NCBI RefSeq assembly: GCF_004368785.1
Contig: NZ_SODM01000007.1
Coordinates: 62,001 to 126,000 of the forward strand
DNA from: Flavobacterium sp. 270
Lineage (GTDB): Bacteria; Bacteroidota; Bacteroidia; Flavobacteriales; Flavobacteriaceae
Length of the DNA: 64,000 nt
Reading direction: 5' to 3'
Part shown: piece after piece, positions 31,763 through 40,741 of the stretch
Layout of the letters: each line of letters starts with the position of its first letter
Position numbering within the stretch: the stretch's first letter is position 1
Notes under the pieces: model-generated
What the model saw: only the letters and a program-made list of their open reading frames with translations
The model's database searches: none
What the model was told of the DNA's origin: nothing
Position numbers and translations under genes: made by a program

Positions 31763-34324
31763 ATGAAAATACCACATTACATATTTTTTCTTTTTATAAG
31801 TCTTAAAAGTTTTGCTCAAGTCGAAAATCAGAAAAAGGAACAAGACAGTATAAAAAAAGAAGTTTTAAATGAAATCGTAATTACAGCTTCACGTCGTTCA
31901 GAAAAACTGATGCAATCGCCAATTAGTATTGAGCAATTAAAATCGGCGGAAGCCAAAAATATGGGCGCACCAAGTATTTTTGAAGCTTTAGAAAATGTAA
32001 AAGGCGTACAGATTATTACGCCAAGTTTAGGTTTTAAAGTGATCAATACACGTGGTTTTGCCAACACAACAAATGTCCGTTTTGCACAGTTGGTAGACGG
32101 AATCGATAATCAGGCACCACATTTGGGCGCGCCAATTGCTAATGCGCTTGGCGCGAATGATCTTGACATTGATAAAATTGAAATTATTCCGGGAACAGCT
32201 TCTGCATTATACGGATTAAATTCTATAAACGGTCTGGCGAATATTCAAACTAAAAATCCTTTTGAATATCAAGGAATCAGCATTCAGCAATTAACTGGCG
32301 TAAATCATGTTGGAAATATTGATCGGTTTTCACCAAAAATATATTCACAGTTTAATTTGAGATATGCTCAGGCTTTTAGCGAAAAAATAGCGGTAAAATT
32401 CAACGCCTCAACAACGGGCGGAACAGATTGGATTGCCGATGACAGAACAGATTTGGCACCAAGCTTAAATGCTTCGACTAATTTGTACGGTGCAGATAAT
32501 CCGGCTTTTGATGAAGTAAACGGTTACGGAAACGAATCGGCAAATAGAAAAACACTTTCGTTAAATGGTAAAAATTATGTTGTTGCGAGAACAGGTTACC
32601 GCGAAACTGATATTTCTGATTATGACATTAAAAATTACAAAGCTGATGTTGGTTTTTATTTTCGTCCGAAGAAAGATCATGAATTGGCTGTAACGTATAA
32701 AACGGTTCTTATTAATACCATTTATCAGCGTTCGAACCGATTTACATTAGACAATTATACTTTAAATCAATTTGCGGTAGATTATCATACACCTGTTTTT
32801 CAGGTAAAAGGTTATGTAACTTCAGAAAATACGGGAGATTCGTATAATATGCGTTCGCTTGCCGAAAATATGGATCGCGCATATAAATCAGATGATAAAT
32901 GGTTTGCCGATTATTCGACCGCTTATAAAAACGCTGTCGCGAATGGTTCTTCGGTTGCTGATGCACACAGAATTGCCCGAACAACTTCTGATCAGGGAAG
33001 ATTTGAGCCGGGAACGCCTGCTTATGAAGCCAAAAAAGAAGAATTAATCAACATTAACAATTGGGATATCGGCGCGGCTTTGCGTGTAAAATCTTCTTTG
33101 GTACATGCGGAAGGCTTATTAAATTGGGACAAACTTTTTGCTGATTTCTTCCAAAAAATAGATGCCAAATTATTAAGCGGTTTTGATTACAGAACCTATA
33201 TTATTGTTCCCGACGGAAATTATTTTATAAATCCTGTACATGCTGATGAAAATTTGACGTATCAAAAAACAGGCGCTTTTACGCAATTGACAAAAGATTT
33301 ATTCAATCAGAAATTACGTTTGGGCGCGACTTTAAGAATGGACAAAGCGGATTATTTTGAGGCTAAATTTACGCCTCAGTTTACGGCAGTTTATTCACCA
33401 AAAGAAACCATTAATTTTAGAGCATCTTATCAAAACGGCTATCGTTTTCCGAGTATTTTCGAAGGTTTTTCTAATGTAAATTCGGGTGGTGTAAAACGCG
33501 TTGGCGGTCTTCGAATTATGTCGGATGGTATTTTTGAAAATTCATATACAAAAGCTTCTATAGATAAATTTCAATCGCAGGTCAATAGTGATGTGAACAC
33601 AAATGGTCTTACTCAGGCGGCAGCGATTGCAAAAAACCAAGGCACACTTCAAAAAAATCCTTATACGTATCTGAAACCGGAATTTGTCAATTCTTTTGAA
33701 TTTGGTTTTAGAGGAATTGCTTTAAATAAAACTTTATTTATTGATGCCGATTTTTATTACAACGCTTATAAAAATTTTATCGCTCAAGTCGAAGCCAGTA
33801 TTCCGAACACTACGGATCTTGCACAGATTCCGACAGCTTTGTATTCTAAAACTACTCAAAATCGTTACCGTTTATGGACGAATTCTAAAAGTAAAATTTA
33901 CAATTACGGAGGAAGTTTGGGTTTAAAATATAGAATCAGCGAAATGTTTACGGCTTTAGGAAATCTAACGTACACCAAACTTGACAGAACCGATGATAAA
34001 GATGGATTGGAAGACGGTTTTAATACGCCTGAATTTAATGTAAACGGAACTTTGATGGCAGAAAATATCTGGAAAAATCTTGGCGCGAGTGCGAGTGCAC
34101 GTTATCAAAACAATTACGATTATGTTTCATTTTTAGTAAGCGGCAATGTTCCAGCATATTGGACAATGGACGCGCAGATCAATTATAATTTCAAAAAATC
34201 TGGTCTTACAACAAAATTGGGCGGCACTAATATTTTAAACAAAGCGTATACTTCTATTCTTGGCGGGCCATCAATTGGCGGTTTATATTATCTATCGCTG
34301 GTTTGGGAAATCAGAAAAATTTAA
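31763..34324 (+). CDS. TonB-dependent receptor 1 of the molybdenum-type island
   Basis: The 853-residue protein has a signal peptide (KIPHYIFFLFISLKSFAQ). The segment LNEIVITASRRSEKLMQSPI precedes a plug domain (IFEALENVKGVQIITPSLGF, then RGFANTTNVRFAQLVDGIDN and GTASALYGLNSINGLANIQT). The barrel ends VWEIRKI. There is no carboxypeptidase-like domain. It has the length and loops of a receptor for a sizeable ligand, such as a metal chelate. The ligand is not readable from sequence; molybdate, tungstate or a molybdophore is inferred from the ModE-like gene and the shared operator upstream. Confidence 0.88.
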   Translation: MKIPHYIFFLFISLKSFAQVENQKKEQDSIKKEVLNEIVITASRRSEKLMQSPISIEQLKSAEAKNMGAPSIFEALENVKGVQIITPSLGFKVINTRGFANTTNVRFAQLVDGIDNQAPHLGAPIANALGANDLDIDKIEIIPGTASALYGLNSINGLANIQTKNPFEYQGISIQQLTGVNHVGNIDRFSPKIYSQFNLRYAQAFSEKIAVKFNASTTGGTDWIADDRTDLAPSLNASTNLYGADNPAFDEVNGYGNESANRKTLSLNGKNYVVARTGYRETDISDYDIKNYKADVGFYFRPKKDHELAVTYKTVLINTIYQRSNRFTLDNYTLNQFAVDYHTPVFQVKGYVTSENTGDSYNMRSLAENMDRAYKSDDKWFADYSTAYKNAVANGSSVADAHRIARTTSDQGRFEPGTPAYEAKKEELININNWDIGAALRVKSSLVHAEGLLNWDKLFADFFQKIDAKLLSGFDYRTYIIVPDGNYFINPVHADENLTYQKTGAFTQLTKDLFNQKLRLGATLRMDKADYFEAKFTPQFTAVYSPKETINFRASYQNGYRFPSIFEGFSNVNSGGVKRVGGLRIMSDGIFENSYTKASIDKFQSQVNSDVNTNGLTQAAAIAKNQGTLQKNPYTYLKPEFVNSFEFGFRGIALNKTLFIDADFYYNAYKNFIAQVEASIPNTTDLAQIPTALYSKTTQNRYRLWTNSKSKIYNYGGSLGLKYRISEMFTALGNLTYTKLDRTDDKDGLEDGFNTPEFNVNGTLMAENIWKNLGASASARYQNNYDYVSFLVSGNVPAYWTMDAQINYNFKKSGLTTKLGGTNILNKAYTSILGGPSIGGLYYLSLVWEIRKI

Positions 34325-34361
34325 AATCTATTCATTAAAAACACCCAAAAAACAATTTTAT

Positions 34362-34395
34362 AACCATCAGTATTCCTTTAAAAACATACTGAAAA
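34362..34395 (+). promoter_or_regulatory. Candidate ModE operator before the second Mo-island TBDR gene
   Basis: This is the second copy of the 34-nt element (32 of 34 identical to 31717-31750), with TCAGTAT at 34367-34373 and ATACTGA at 34386-34392. It ends 11 nt before the ATG at 34407. Confidence 0.7.
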
Positions 34396-34406
34396 AATCA
34401 ACCAAA

Positions 34407-36404
34407 ATGAAATTAAAAATTATAACTTTTTTACTGCTTCCGATTCTCGGATTTAGTCAGCAAAACAATACTTCTGCGACAGATTCTGTCAAAACGGCTA
34501 AAATGTTTACACTTGGGGAAGTAATCATAAAAACAGGCAAAATTGCTGATACTTTAAACCGAATTTCCGCGAAAGCAATGGAATCTCAAAACAAAATGGA
34601 GGTTTCAAAAGCGCTTAATTTGCTTTCGGGAGTCAGTCTTACGGCTAACGGCCCGCGAAACGAATCTATGGTTACGGTTCGTGGTTTTGATTTGCGTCAG
34701 GTTCCGGTTTATATGGACGGAATTCCAGTTTATGTTCCGTACGACGGTTATGTCGATCTGGCTCGTTTTACGACTTTTGATTTGGCTGCGATTGATGTTT
34801 CAAAAGGATTTTCGTCTGTACTTTATGGACCAAATTCTTTGGGTGGCGCGATTAATCTTATTTCGCGTAAGCCAACAAAATCTTTAGAATACGACGGCTC
34901 TTTAGGCGGAATTAATACGAATGGTTATCGTGGCAACATTAATATTGGTTCAAAATTGGGCGATTTTTATGTTCAGGGCGGTTATTCGTATTTGCATCGA
35001 AATTCTTCCAGAATGTCTTCTAATTTTGTTCCGACAAAAAATGAAGACGGCGGCGAAAGAGACAATTCGTACCGTGCCGATCAGAAAATCAATTTTAAAG
35101 TGGGCTGGACGCCATCTAAAAAAAGCGAATATGCAATTGGATATATTAATCAACAAGGCGAAAAAGGAAATCCGGTTTATACCGGAAATGATCCGCTGAA
35201 TTCTTTGTTAACAAAACCACGTTATTGGGAATGGCCAAATTGGGATAAAGAGAGTTATTATTTTATTTCGAATTCTGGTCTTGACGATAAAAACAGTTTT
35301 AAAACGCGATTGTATTATGATAGATTCAAAAACACTTTGAACAGTTATGACGATGCCACTTATACGGCGCAGACCAAAGCGTATGCGTTTCAGAGTTTGT
35401 ACAATGATTATACCTATGGCGGAAATGTAGAATATAATACGCTGATGATTCCGAAAAATGATTTGAAAATTGCAGTTCATTTTAAAGAAGATGTACACCG
35501 TGAAAACAATCTAGGCGAACCTGTAAGGCGTTTTGTTGATAATACAATTACGGTGGGAATTGAAGATATTTATAACGTAACTTCAAAATTTACGATTGTT
35601 CCGGGCGTGAGTTATAACATTAGAAAAAATAAAGAAGCGCAGGATTATAACGCCACAACAAAAGTAATTTCAGATTATCCGGAAGCTGATGCGAGCGATG
35701 CTTACAATGCGCAGATTGGTTTCTTTTATCATTTGACCGAAACGGATAAAATTGGCGCAACGGTTGCCAAAAAAACAAGATTTGCAACAATTAAAGATCG
35801 TTACTCTTATAAAATGGGAACTGCGATTCCGAATGTGGATTTAAAACCGGAAACGGCTGTAAATTATGAATTGAATTATGAAGGAAAGTTGTTGGAAAAG
35901 CTGACTTTCCAGACGGCGCTTTTTTACAGCTCGCTTTCAGACGCGATTTTGAGCGTAAGCAATGTTGAACCGGGAAAATCTCAAATGCAGAATTTTGGTA
36001 AGGCCGAATATAAAGGTATTGAAGCGCAGTTGAATTATTCGATTTTTGAAAACTTGAATCTGAATGTAAATTATACGTATTTGGAAAGAAAAAACATTAC
36101 AAATCCGTTAATTCATTTTACCGATGTTCCGAATACAAAAGCGATGGGAACTGTAGAATATGAGCCGATTAAAATTCTAAAATTAATCGCCAATGCCGAA
36201 TTTAATTCGCCAAGATTCAGCACAAGTTACGGAGCGCGCGTTCCGGATTATACGTTATTAAATCTTTACGGATCGGGTAAAATTCTAAAAAACTTTAGTC
36301 TTGATGCGGGAATTAATAATATCTTCGATAGAAATTACAGCATTACAGAAGGTTATCCGGAAGAAGGCAGAAACTTTTTTGTAACGCTTCGATTTTTTAA
36401 CTAA
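34407..36404 (+). CDS. TonB-dependent receptor 2 of the molybdenum-type island
   Basis: From the ATG at 34407 (MKLKIITFLLLPILGFSQQ, a proper signal peptide) the protein is 665 residues. A longer frame from 34260 runs through the previous gene and the operator and is rejected. It has a TonB-box-like LGEVIIKTGK, a plug domain (VTVRGFDLRQVPVYMDGIPV, then YGPNSLGGAINLISRKPTKS) and a barrel ending FFVTLRFFN. It is similar in style to siderophore and cobalamin receptors. Having its own copy of the 34-nt element suggests it is controlled like TBDR 1 but transcribed separately. Confidence 0.88.
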   Translation: MKLKIITFLLLPILGFSQQNNTSATDSVKTAKMFTLGEVIIKTGKIADTLNRISAKAMESQNKMEVSKALNLLSGVSLTANGPRNESMVTVRGFDLRQVPVYMDGIPVYVPYDGYVDLARFTTFDLAAIDVSKGFSSVLYGPNSLGGAINLISRKPTKSLEYDGSLGGINTNGYRGNINIGSKLGDFYVQGGYSYLHRNSSRMSSNFVPTKNEDGGERDNSYRADQKINFKVGWTPSKKSEYAIGYINQQGEKGNPVYTGNDPLNSLLTKPRYWEWPNWDKESYYFISNSGLDDKNSFKTRLYYDRFKNTLNSYDDATYTAQTKAYAFQSLYNDYTYGGNVEYNTLMIPKNDLKIAVHFKEDVHRENNLGEPVRRFVDNTITVGIEDIYNVTSKFTIVPGVSYNIRKNKEAQDYNATTKVISDYPEADASDAYNAQIGFFYHLTETDKIGATVAKKTRFATIKDRYSYKMGTAIPNVDLKPETAVNYELNYEGKLLEKLTFQTALFYSSLSDAILSVSNVEPGKSQMQNFGKAEYKGIEAQLNYSIFENLNLNVNYTYLERKNITNPLIHFTDVPNTKAMGTVEYEPIKILKLIANAEFNSPRFSTSYGARVPDYTLLNLYGSGKILKNFSLDAGINNIFDRNYSITEGYPEEGRNFFVTLRFFN

Positions 36405-36432
36405 ACATCAAATCATTAAAATATAAAATCTC

Positions 36433-37026
36433 ATGAAAACAAAATTCTACATCCTGATTTTTCTACTGGCTTTAAGCTTTACTAATTGCAATCAAACTAA
36501 AAAAGAAAATACTGCGGTTTCAGAAAAAAAGGTTACAGCTGAAAAAAAAGAAGATCATAAAATCTTAACTGCATCAGATAGTTTAAAATTAATCAATCAC
36601 AAAATTGATGTAAAAGGCGAAGTTGAATTTCCATTAGAAATAAGCGTTGATTCTTTAAAGAAAATGAATGTGGTTATCCTTAAAGATTTAAAAATTGTCT
36701 GCCAAAGCGGTGAAGTAAAAAAAGACGATAAAATTTCTAAAGGTGTTTTGTTAAAAGATATTTTAGAAAAAGCAAAAATCATACAAAACGGACACAAAGA
36801 CCGCAATTTTTATATTGTTGCAAGGGCTTCAGACGATTATAAAGCAACTTTTTCGTGGGCAGAAATTTTTAATAATCCAACAGGACAAAATGTTTATGTC
36901 CTTTTTGAAGAAAACGGAAAACCAATTAAAGACGGCGATATGATTTTGATTTCTGCGAATGATATTAAAACTGGGCCGAGACATGTTAAATGGTTGAAAA
37001 GTATTGAGATTTATAAGGTTAAGTAG
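36433..37026 (+). CDS. Lipoprotein with sulfite-oxidase-type molybdopterin-binding domain
   Basis: The 197-residue protein has a lipoprotein-type signal (LIFLLALSFTNC, lipid Cys19). A charged linker is followed by an Oxidored_molyb fold: residues about 58-197, with LKDLKIVCQSGEV containing Cys90 at the place of the molybdenum-ligating Cys, GVLLKDILEKA, and the terminal GPRHVKWLKSIEIYKV. It is shorter than a catalytic sulfite oxidase or MsrP, so it may bind molybdopterin cofactor or a related molecule without being a full enzyme. It starts 28 nt after TBDR 2 and is probably its operon partner. Confidence 0.75.
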   Translation: MKTKFYILIFLLALSFTNCNQTKKENTAVSEKKVTAEKKEDHKILTASDSLKLINHKIDVKGEVEFPLEISVDSLKKMNVVILKDLKIVCQSGEVKKDDKISKGVLLKDILEKAKIIQNGHKDRNFYIVARASDDYKATFSWAEIFNNPTGQNVYVLFEENGKPIKDGDMILISANDIKTGPRHVKWLKSIEIYKVK

Positions 37027-37200
37027 AGGTTCAAAGTGGCAAAGGTTCATAGGGACAGAGGCTTTAAAGCTTTGCGGTTATTTTTACCACAAAGATCACA
37101 AAGTATTTCGCAAAGTTTCGCAAAGCTGGATAACACAAAGCTTTGCGAACTTTGTGTTTTTACAAAGTTATGAATCAAAAAAACCTTGCGGACTTTGCGG
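37027..37200. repeat. Short-word repeats between the Mo island and ftsX
   Basis: GGTTCAAAGTGGCAAAGGTT, then ACCACAAAGATCACAAAG, TTCGCAAAGTTTCGCAAAGC and CACAAAGCTTTGCGAACTTT fill the gap. The words are partly self-complementary (CACAAAG / CTTTGTG). No gene is seen. Confidence 0.6.
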
Positions 37201-37308
37201 TTAAATTCTTTTATTCAATATCTAATCGTACATTTATATTATAAAAGTTCGTTAATAACTTTAAATAAAGAAATTCTTTATTATTTTTACCACATAATTA
37301 AGCAAACT

Positions 37309-38184
37309 ATGAGTTCTAACTTTGATAAATTTCAAAAGCGCAGGTTAATTTCCTCTTATTTTTCGGTTGTTTTAAGTGTATTTCTGGTATTGTTCCTTTT
37401 GGGAGTATTGGGATTATTCATTATTAATTCTAAAAAACTGGCAGACGACTTTAAAGAAAAAATCGCAATGACGGTTTTCTTTAAAAATGAAGCTAACGAC
37501 AGTATTATAAAAGCATTTAATACTGAATTGAAAAGAGCGCCTTATGCAAGATCTTTTGTATATGTAACAAAAGAAAGAGCTGCGAAAGAACACACAGATA
37601 TTATTGGTGAAGATTTTCTAACCTTTTTAGGCGAAAATCCATTGTTGAATTCGTACGACATTCACTTAAAAGCAGATTATGTTGAAAGAGACAGCATCGC
37701 AAAAATCGAAAGTCGTCTGCGTCAAAATACTATGATTTCTGATATTGTTTACGACAAACAATTGGTAAATCTGGTAAACGACAACATCAGAAAAGTAAGT
37801 ATGTGGATTTTGATTATCAGCGGATTCCTCACTGTAATTGCGGTATTATTAATCAATAGTTCATTGCGTTTATCAATACATTCTAATCGTTTTATCATTA
37901 AAACCATGCAAATGGTTGGTGCAACAAAATCGTTTATTCGTAAACCTTTTGTTATGAGAAGTGTGAAACTAGGAATGCTGGGCGCAGGTTTAGCTATTAT
38001 TGCATTAATTGGTGTTTTATTTTATGTTGAAACCAATTTCCCTGGATTAGGAATTTTAGAAGATAAAGCTTTAATTGGATTGGTTTTATTGGCCGTTTTC
38101 GGATTAGGAGTTTTAATTACCTGGGTAAGTACACACTTTGCAACTCAACGTTTCCTAAATTTAAGAACAGACGATCTTTATTAA
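37309..38184 (+). CDS. ftsX: Cell division protein FtsX
   Basis: From the ATG at 37309 (MSSNFDKFQKRRLISSYFSV) the protein is 291 residues. It has the FtsX layout: one N-terminal membrane helix (SVVLSVFLVLFLLGVLGLFI), a periplasmic domain of about 150 residues (MTVFFKNEANDSIIKAF onward), then three helices after residue 167 (WILIISGFLTVIAVLLINSS and following) with the conserved TMQMVGATKSFIRKPF loop. It partners the ATPase FtsE in regulating peptidoglycan hydrolases at the septum. A frame extending to 37186 crosses repeats and is rejected. It starts a conserved Bacteroidota gene string. Confidence 0.92.
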   Translation: MSSNFDKFQKRRLISSYFSVVLSVFLVLFLLGVLGLFIINSKKLADDFKEKIAMTVFFKNEANDSIIKAFNTELKRAPYARSFVYVTKERAAKEHTDIIGEDFLTFLGENPLLNSYDIHLKADYVERDSIAKIESRLRQNTMISDIVYDKQLVNLVNDNIRKVSMWILIISGFLTVIAVLLINSSLRLSIHSNRFIIKTMQMVGATKSFIRKPFVMRSVKLGMLGAGLAIIALIGVLFYVETNFPGLGILEDKALIGLVLLAVFGLGVLITWVSTHFATQRFLNLRTDDLY

Positions 38185-38274
38185 ATTTTAGATTTCTGAT
38201 TTTAGTCCCGAAGCCTCGGGATAGATTTAAATAAAAATGCCTTCGGCTTTGCTCTGGGTGACAAAAAAATAAAA

Positions 38275-38529
38275 ATGAAAAACAATAATAAAGAAATACA
38301 AGAACAACAAAAACAGGAATTCCTTTTTGACGGAATCAATTACAAAATCCTTTTAATCGGAATTGGTGTAATTGCTTTAGGATTTATTCTAATGTCTGGC
38401 GGAGGAAGTGATAATCCGAATGTTTTTAATGAAGATGTTTTTAGTTTTAGACGTATTCGTTTAGCGCCAACAACCGTTTTAATTGGTTTTGGAATTACGA
38501 TTTATTCTATTTTTAAAAAATCAAAATAG
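38275..38529 (+). CDS. DUF3098 membrane protein
   Basis: The 84-residue protein has FLFDGINYKILLIGIGVIAL then GFILMSGGGSDNPNVFNEDV and FSFRRIRLAPTTVLIGFGI, giving two membrane helices around a short polar loop. This is the DUF3098 family, found next to ftsX in many Bacteroidota. The conserved synteny suggests a link to cell division or the envelope, but no function is known. Confidence 0.88.
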   Translation: MKNNNKEIQEQQKQEFLFDGINYKILLIGIGVIALGFILMSGGGSDNPNVFNEDVFSFRRIRLAPTTVLIGFGITIYSIFKKSK

Positions 38530-38622
38530 ACTTTTTTAGACATCTTAGAATATTAGATTATTTAGACATTAATCTTTTAAAATCTAAGAAAGTCTAATAA
38601 TCTAAAAAATCTAACTATCTAA

Positions 38623-39420
38623 ATGAACACATTACAAGCTATTATCCTTGCCATTATTGAAGGAATTACAGAATTTCTACCTGTTTCTTCAACTGGACAC
38701 ATGATTATTGCCTCTTCTTTTTTCGGAATTGCACACGACGATTTTACCAAACTTTTTACAATTGTTATTCAGCTTGGTGCTATCCTTTCGGTTGTGGTTT
38801 TATATTTCAAACGTTTCTTTCAAACGCTTGATTTTTACTTTAAACTTTTAGTGGCTTTTATTCCGGCAGTAGTTTTAGGATTATTGTTGAGTGATTTTAT
38901 TGATGGTTTATTAGAAAATCCAGTTACGGTTGCTATTTCTCTTTTAATTGGAGGAATTATTTTATTGAAAGTTGACGAATGGTTCAACAATCCAAATACA
39001 GCAGAAACCTCACAGGAAATCACTTATTTACAAGCTTTAAAAATCGGATTATTTCAGTGTATCGCTATGATTCCGGGAGTTTCACGAAGTGGCGCAAGTA
39101 TCGTTGGTGGAATGTCTCAAAAATTATCAAGAACTACAGCAGCCGAATTTTCATTTTTTCTTGCCGTTCCAACAATGTTTGGTGCAACGGCAAAAAAATG
39201 TTACGATTATTATAAAGACGGATTTGTATTATCTCACGATCAAATCAATTATTTGATTATCGGAAACGTTGTGGCTTTTATTGTAGCACTTTTGGCTATT
39301 AAAACTTTCATAGGATTTTTGACTAAAAACGGATTTAAAGTTTTTGGTTATTACCGAATTATCGCTGGAATCATTTTATTATTGATTCACTTTTTCATTC
39401 ACCCGCTTACCATTATATAA
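38623..39420 (+). CDS. uppP: Undecaprenyl-diphosphatase
   Basis: The 265-residue polytopic protein has both active-site motifs: IIEGITEFLPVSSTGHMIIA at residues 13-32 and IPGVSRSGASIVGGMSQKLS near residues 149-168. It dephosphorylates undecaprenyl diphosphate to recycle the lipid carrier for peptidoglycan and other envelope polymers. Its stop codon overlaps the truB start by one base (TAATG), indicating translational coupling. Confidence 0.95.
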   Translation: MNTLQAIILAIIEGITEFLPVSSTGHMIIASSFFGIAHDDFTKLFTIVIQLGAILSVVVLYFKRFFQTLDFYFKLLVAFIPAVVLGLLLSDFIDGLLENPVTVAISLLIGGIILLKVDEWFNNPNTAETSQEITYLQALKIGLFQCIAMIPGVSRSGASIVGGMSQKLSRTTAAEFSFFLAVPTMFGATAKKCYDYYKDGFVLSHDQINYLIIGNVVAFIVALLAIKTFIGFLTKNGFKVFGYYRIIAGIILLLIHFFIHPLTII

Positions 39421-40109
39421 TGACTCCTGAAGAATATTTAGACGGACAAGTTTTATTGATAGACAAACCTTTAAAATGGAGTTCGTTTCAAGCAGTCAAT
39501 AAATTAAAATACCTTTTAATTAATAAAGTCGGACTTCCAAAAAAGTTCAAAATTGGCCACGCCGGAACTTTAGATCCTTTGGCGACAGGACTTTTATTGA
39601 TCTGCACTGGAAAATTCACCAAAAGAATTTCAGAACTGCAAGGTCAGGCCAAAGAATATACGGGAACTTTTTACATCGGAGCCACTACTCCATCGTATGA
39701 TTTAGAGACCGAAATCGATCAGACTTTTCCAACAGATCATATCGACGAAGCTTTAATTCATGAAACGGTAAAACAATTTTTAGGCGAAATCGACCAGAAA
39801 CCGCCGATTTTTTCTGCCATTAAAAAAGATGGTGTTCGTTTATATGAACATGCACGTGCGGGAGAAACTATCGAAATTGAAAGCAGAAAAACTACGATTC
39901 ACGAATTTGAAATCACAAGAATTGCATTGCCGGAAATAGACTTTAGGGTAGTTTGTTCTAAAGGAACTTATATTCGTTCGCTTGCTTTTGATTTTGGAAA
40001 AGCAATGAACTCTGGCTCGCATTTAACCGTTTTACGCCGGACAAAAATTGGTAATTACGATGTAAAAAATGCAATTGATATTACTTTGTTTGAAGAAAGT
40101 TTACAATAA
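39420..40109 (+). CDS. truB: tRNA pseudouridine-55 synthase
   Basis: The 229-residue protein has LLIDKPLKWSSFQAVNKL and the catalytic motif IGHAGTLDPLATGLLLICTG, with the nucleophilic Asp near residue 51. Further motifs are KQFLGEIDQKPPIFSAIKKD and RVVCSKGTYIRSLAFDFGKA. It converts U55 of tRNA to pseudouridine. It lacks a long C-terminal PUA extension, as in short TruB forms. It is coupled to uppP by a 1-nt overlap, and the next gene starts 12 nt downstream. Confidence 0.95.
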   Translation: MTPEEYLDGQVLLIDKPLKWSSFQAVNKLKYLLINKVGLPKKFKIGHAGTLDPLATGLLLICTGKFTKRISELQGQAKEYTGTFYIGATTPSYDLETEIDQTFPTDHIDEALIHETVKQFLGEIDQKPPIFSAIKKDGVRLYEHARAGETIEIESRKTTIHEFEITRIALPEIDFRVVCSKGTYIRSLAFDFGKAMNSGSHLTVLRRTKIGNYDVKNAIDITLFEESLQ

Positions 40110-40121
40110 AACCAACATTCT

Positions 40122-40655
40122 ATGAGGCACTTTCTATTTGGACTTCTTATTCTCAGTTTTATAAACACAGCTGCTCAGTCTGAAAAGAAAAAATTCACTT
40201 ATTTTCAATTTGACATCGCTGCTTCAATAACTGGAAATCCGGATATAAATGAACCTGATGATCAATATGGTTCTCATAATAATGCATGGCTGGTGCCAGA
40301 TGGTCTTGGATCTAAGATTGGCTACGGTATTCAATACAAAAAATGGATAACTCTTGGTCTTCATACGGGAATTGACTATAAATGGAACGACAAATTAGTT
40401 GCTGTTCCTGTTTATCTTAACTTCGGATTAAGTCCAAAAGTAGGTCTGGAAACAAGAATCACAGTACAAGCTGGTTATGGAAAAGGATTTGCTTTAGGAA
40501 GAGGAGACCTTAATGGTCTTTACCGCAAATTACGTCTCGGAATAGGTTCTGATGAGTTTACCATTTTTGTCGAAACATCACAATATGATTTTCGTCTTTA
40601 CGATCAAAAAAACATTCAAAACATTAGTTTAGGAGTGTCTATAATAAGCTTTTAA
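40122..40655 (+). CDS. Small outer-membrane-type beta-barrel protein, unknown
   Basis: The 177-residue protein has a short signal peptide (RHFLFGLLILSFINTAAQ) and beta-strand-rich sequence with aromatic girdles (IGYGIQYKKWITLGLHTGID, then FTIFVETSQYDF and a final NISLGVSIISF). This suggests an 8-stranded barrel. It lies 12 nt after truB, probably in the same transcript. I do not recognise a family with a known function. Confidence 0.65.
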   Translation: MRHFLFGLLILSFINTAAQSEKKKFTYFQFDIAASITGNPDINEPDDQYGSHNNAWLVPDGLGSKIGYGIQYKKWITLGLHTGIDYKWNDKLVAVPVYLNFGLSPKVGLETRITVQAGYGKGFALGRGDLNGLYRKLRLGIGSDEFTIFVETSQYDFRLYDQKNIQNISLGVSIISF

Positions 40656-40656
40656 A

Positions 40657-40687
40657 CAAAAAGCACATTACAATACTAGTAATGTGC
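40657..40687 (-). terminator. Minus-strand intrinsic terminator
   Basis: GCACATTAC (40663-40671) and GTAATGTGC (40679-40687) form a perfect 9-bp stem. On the minus strand it is followed by TTTTTGTTT. It points away from the plus-strand gene that ends at 40655, so it must end a minus-strand RNA. Confidence 0.8.
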
Positions 40688-40741
40688 CAGCTCTTAAATT
40701 AGAATATTTCTATCCTATAATCTTTTCTCTTTGAGTTAGAG

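Noticed and set aside
34260..34406. N-terminal extension of the second molybdenum-island TBDR
   Set aside because: The extension overlaps the preceding gene and the operator; the ATG at 34407 begins a standard signal peptide.
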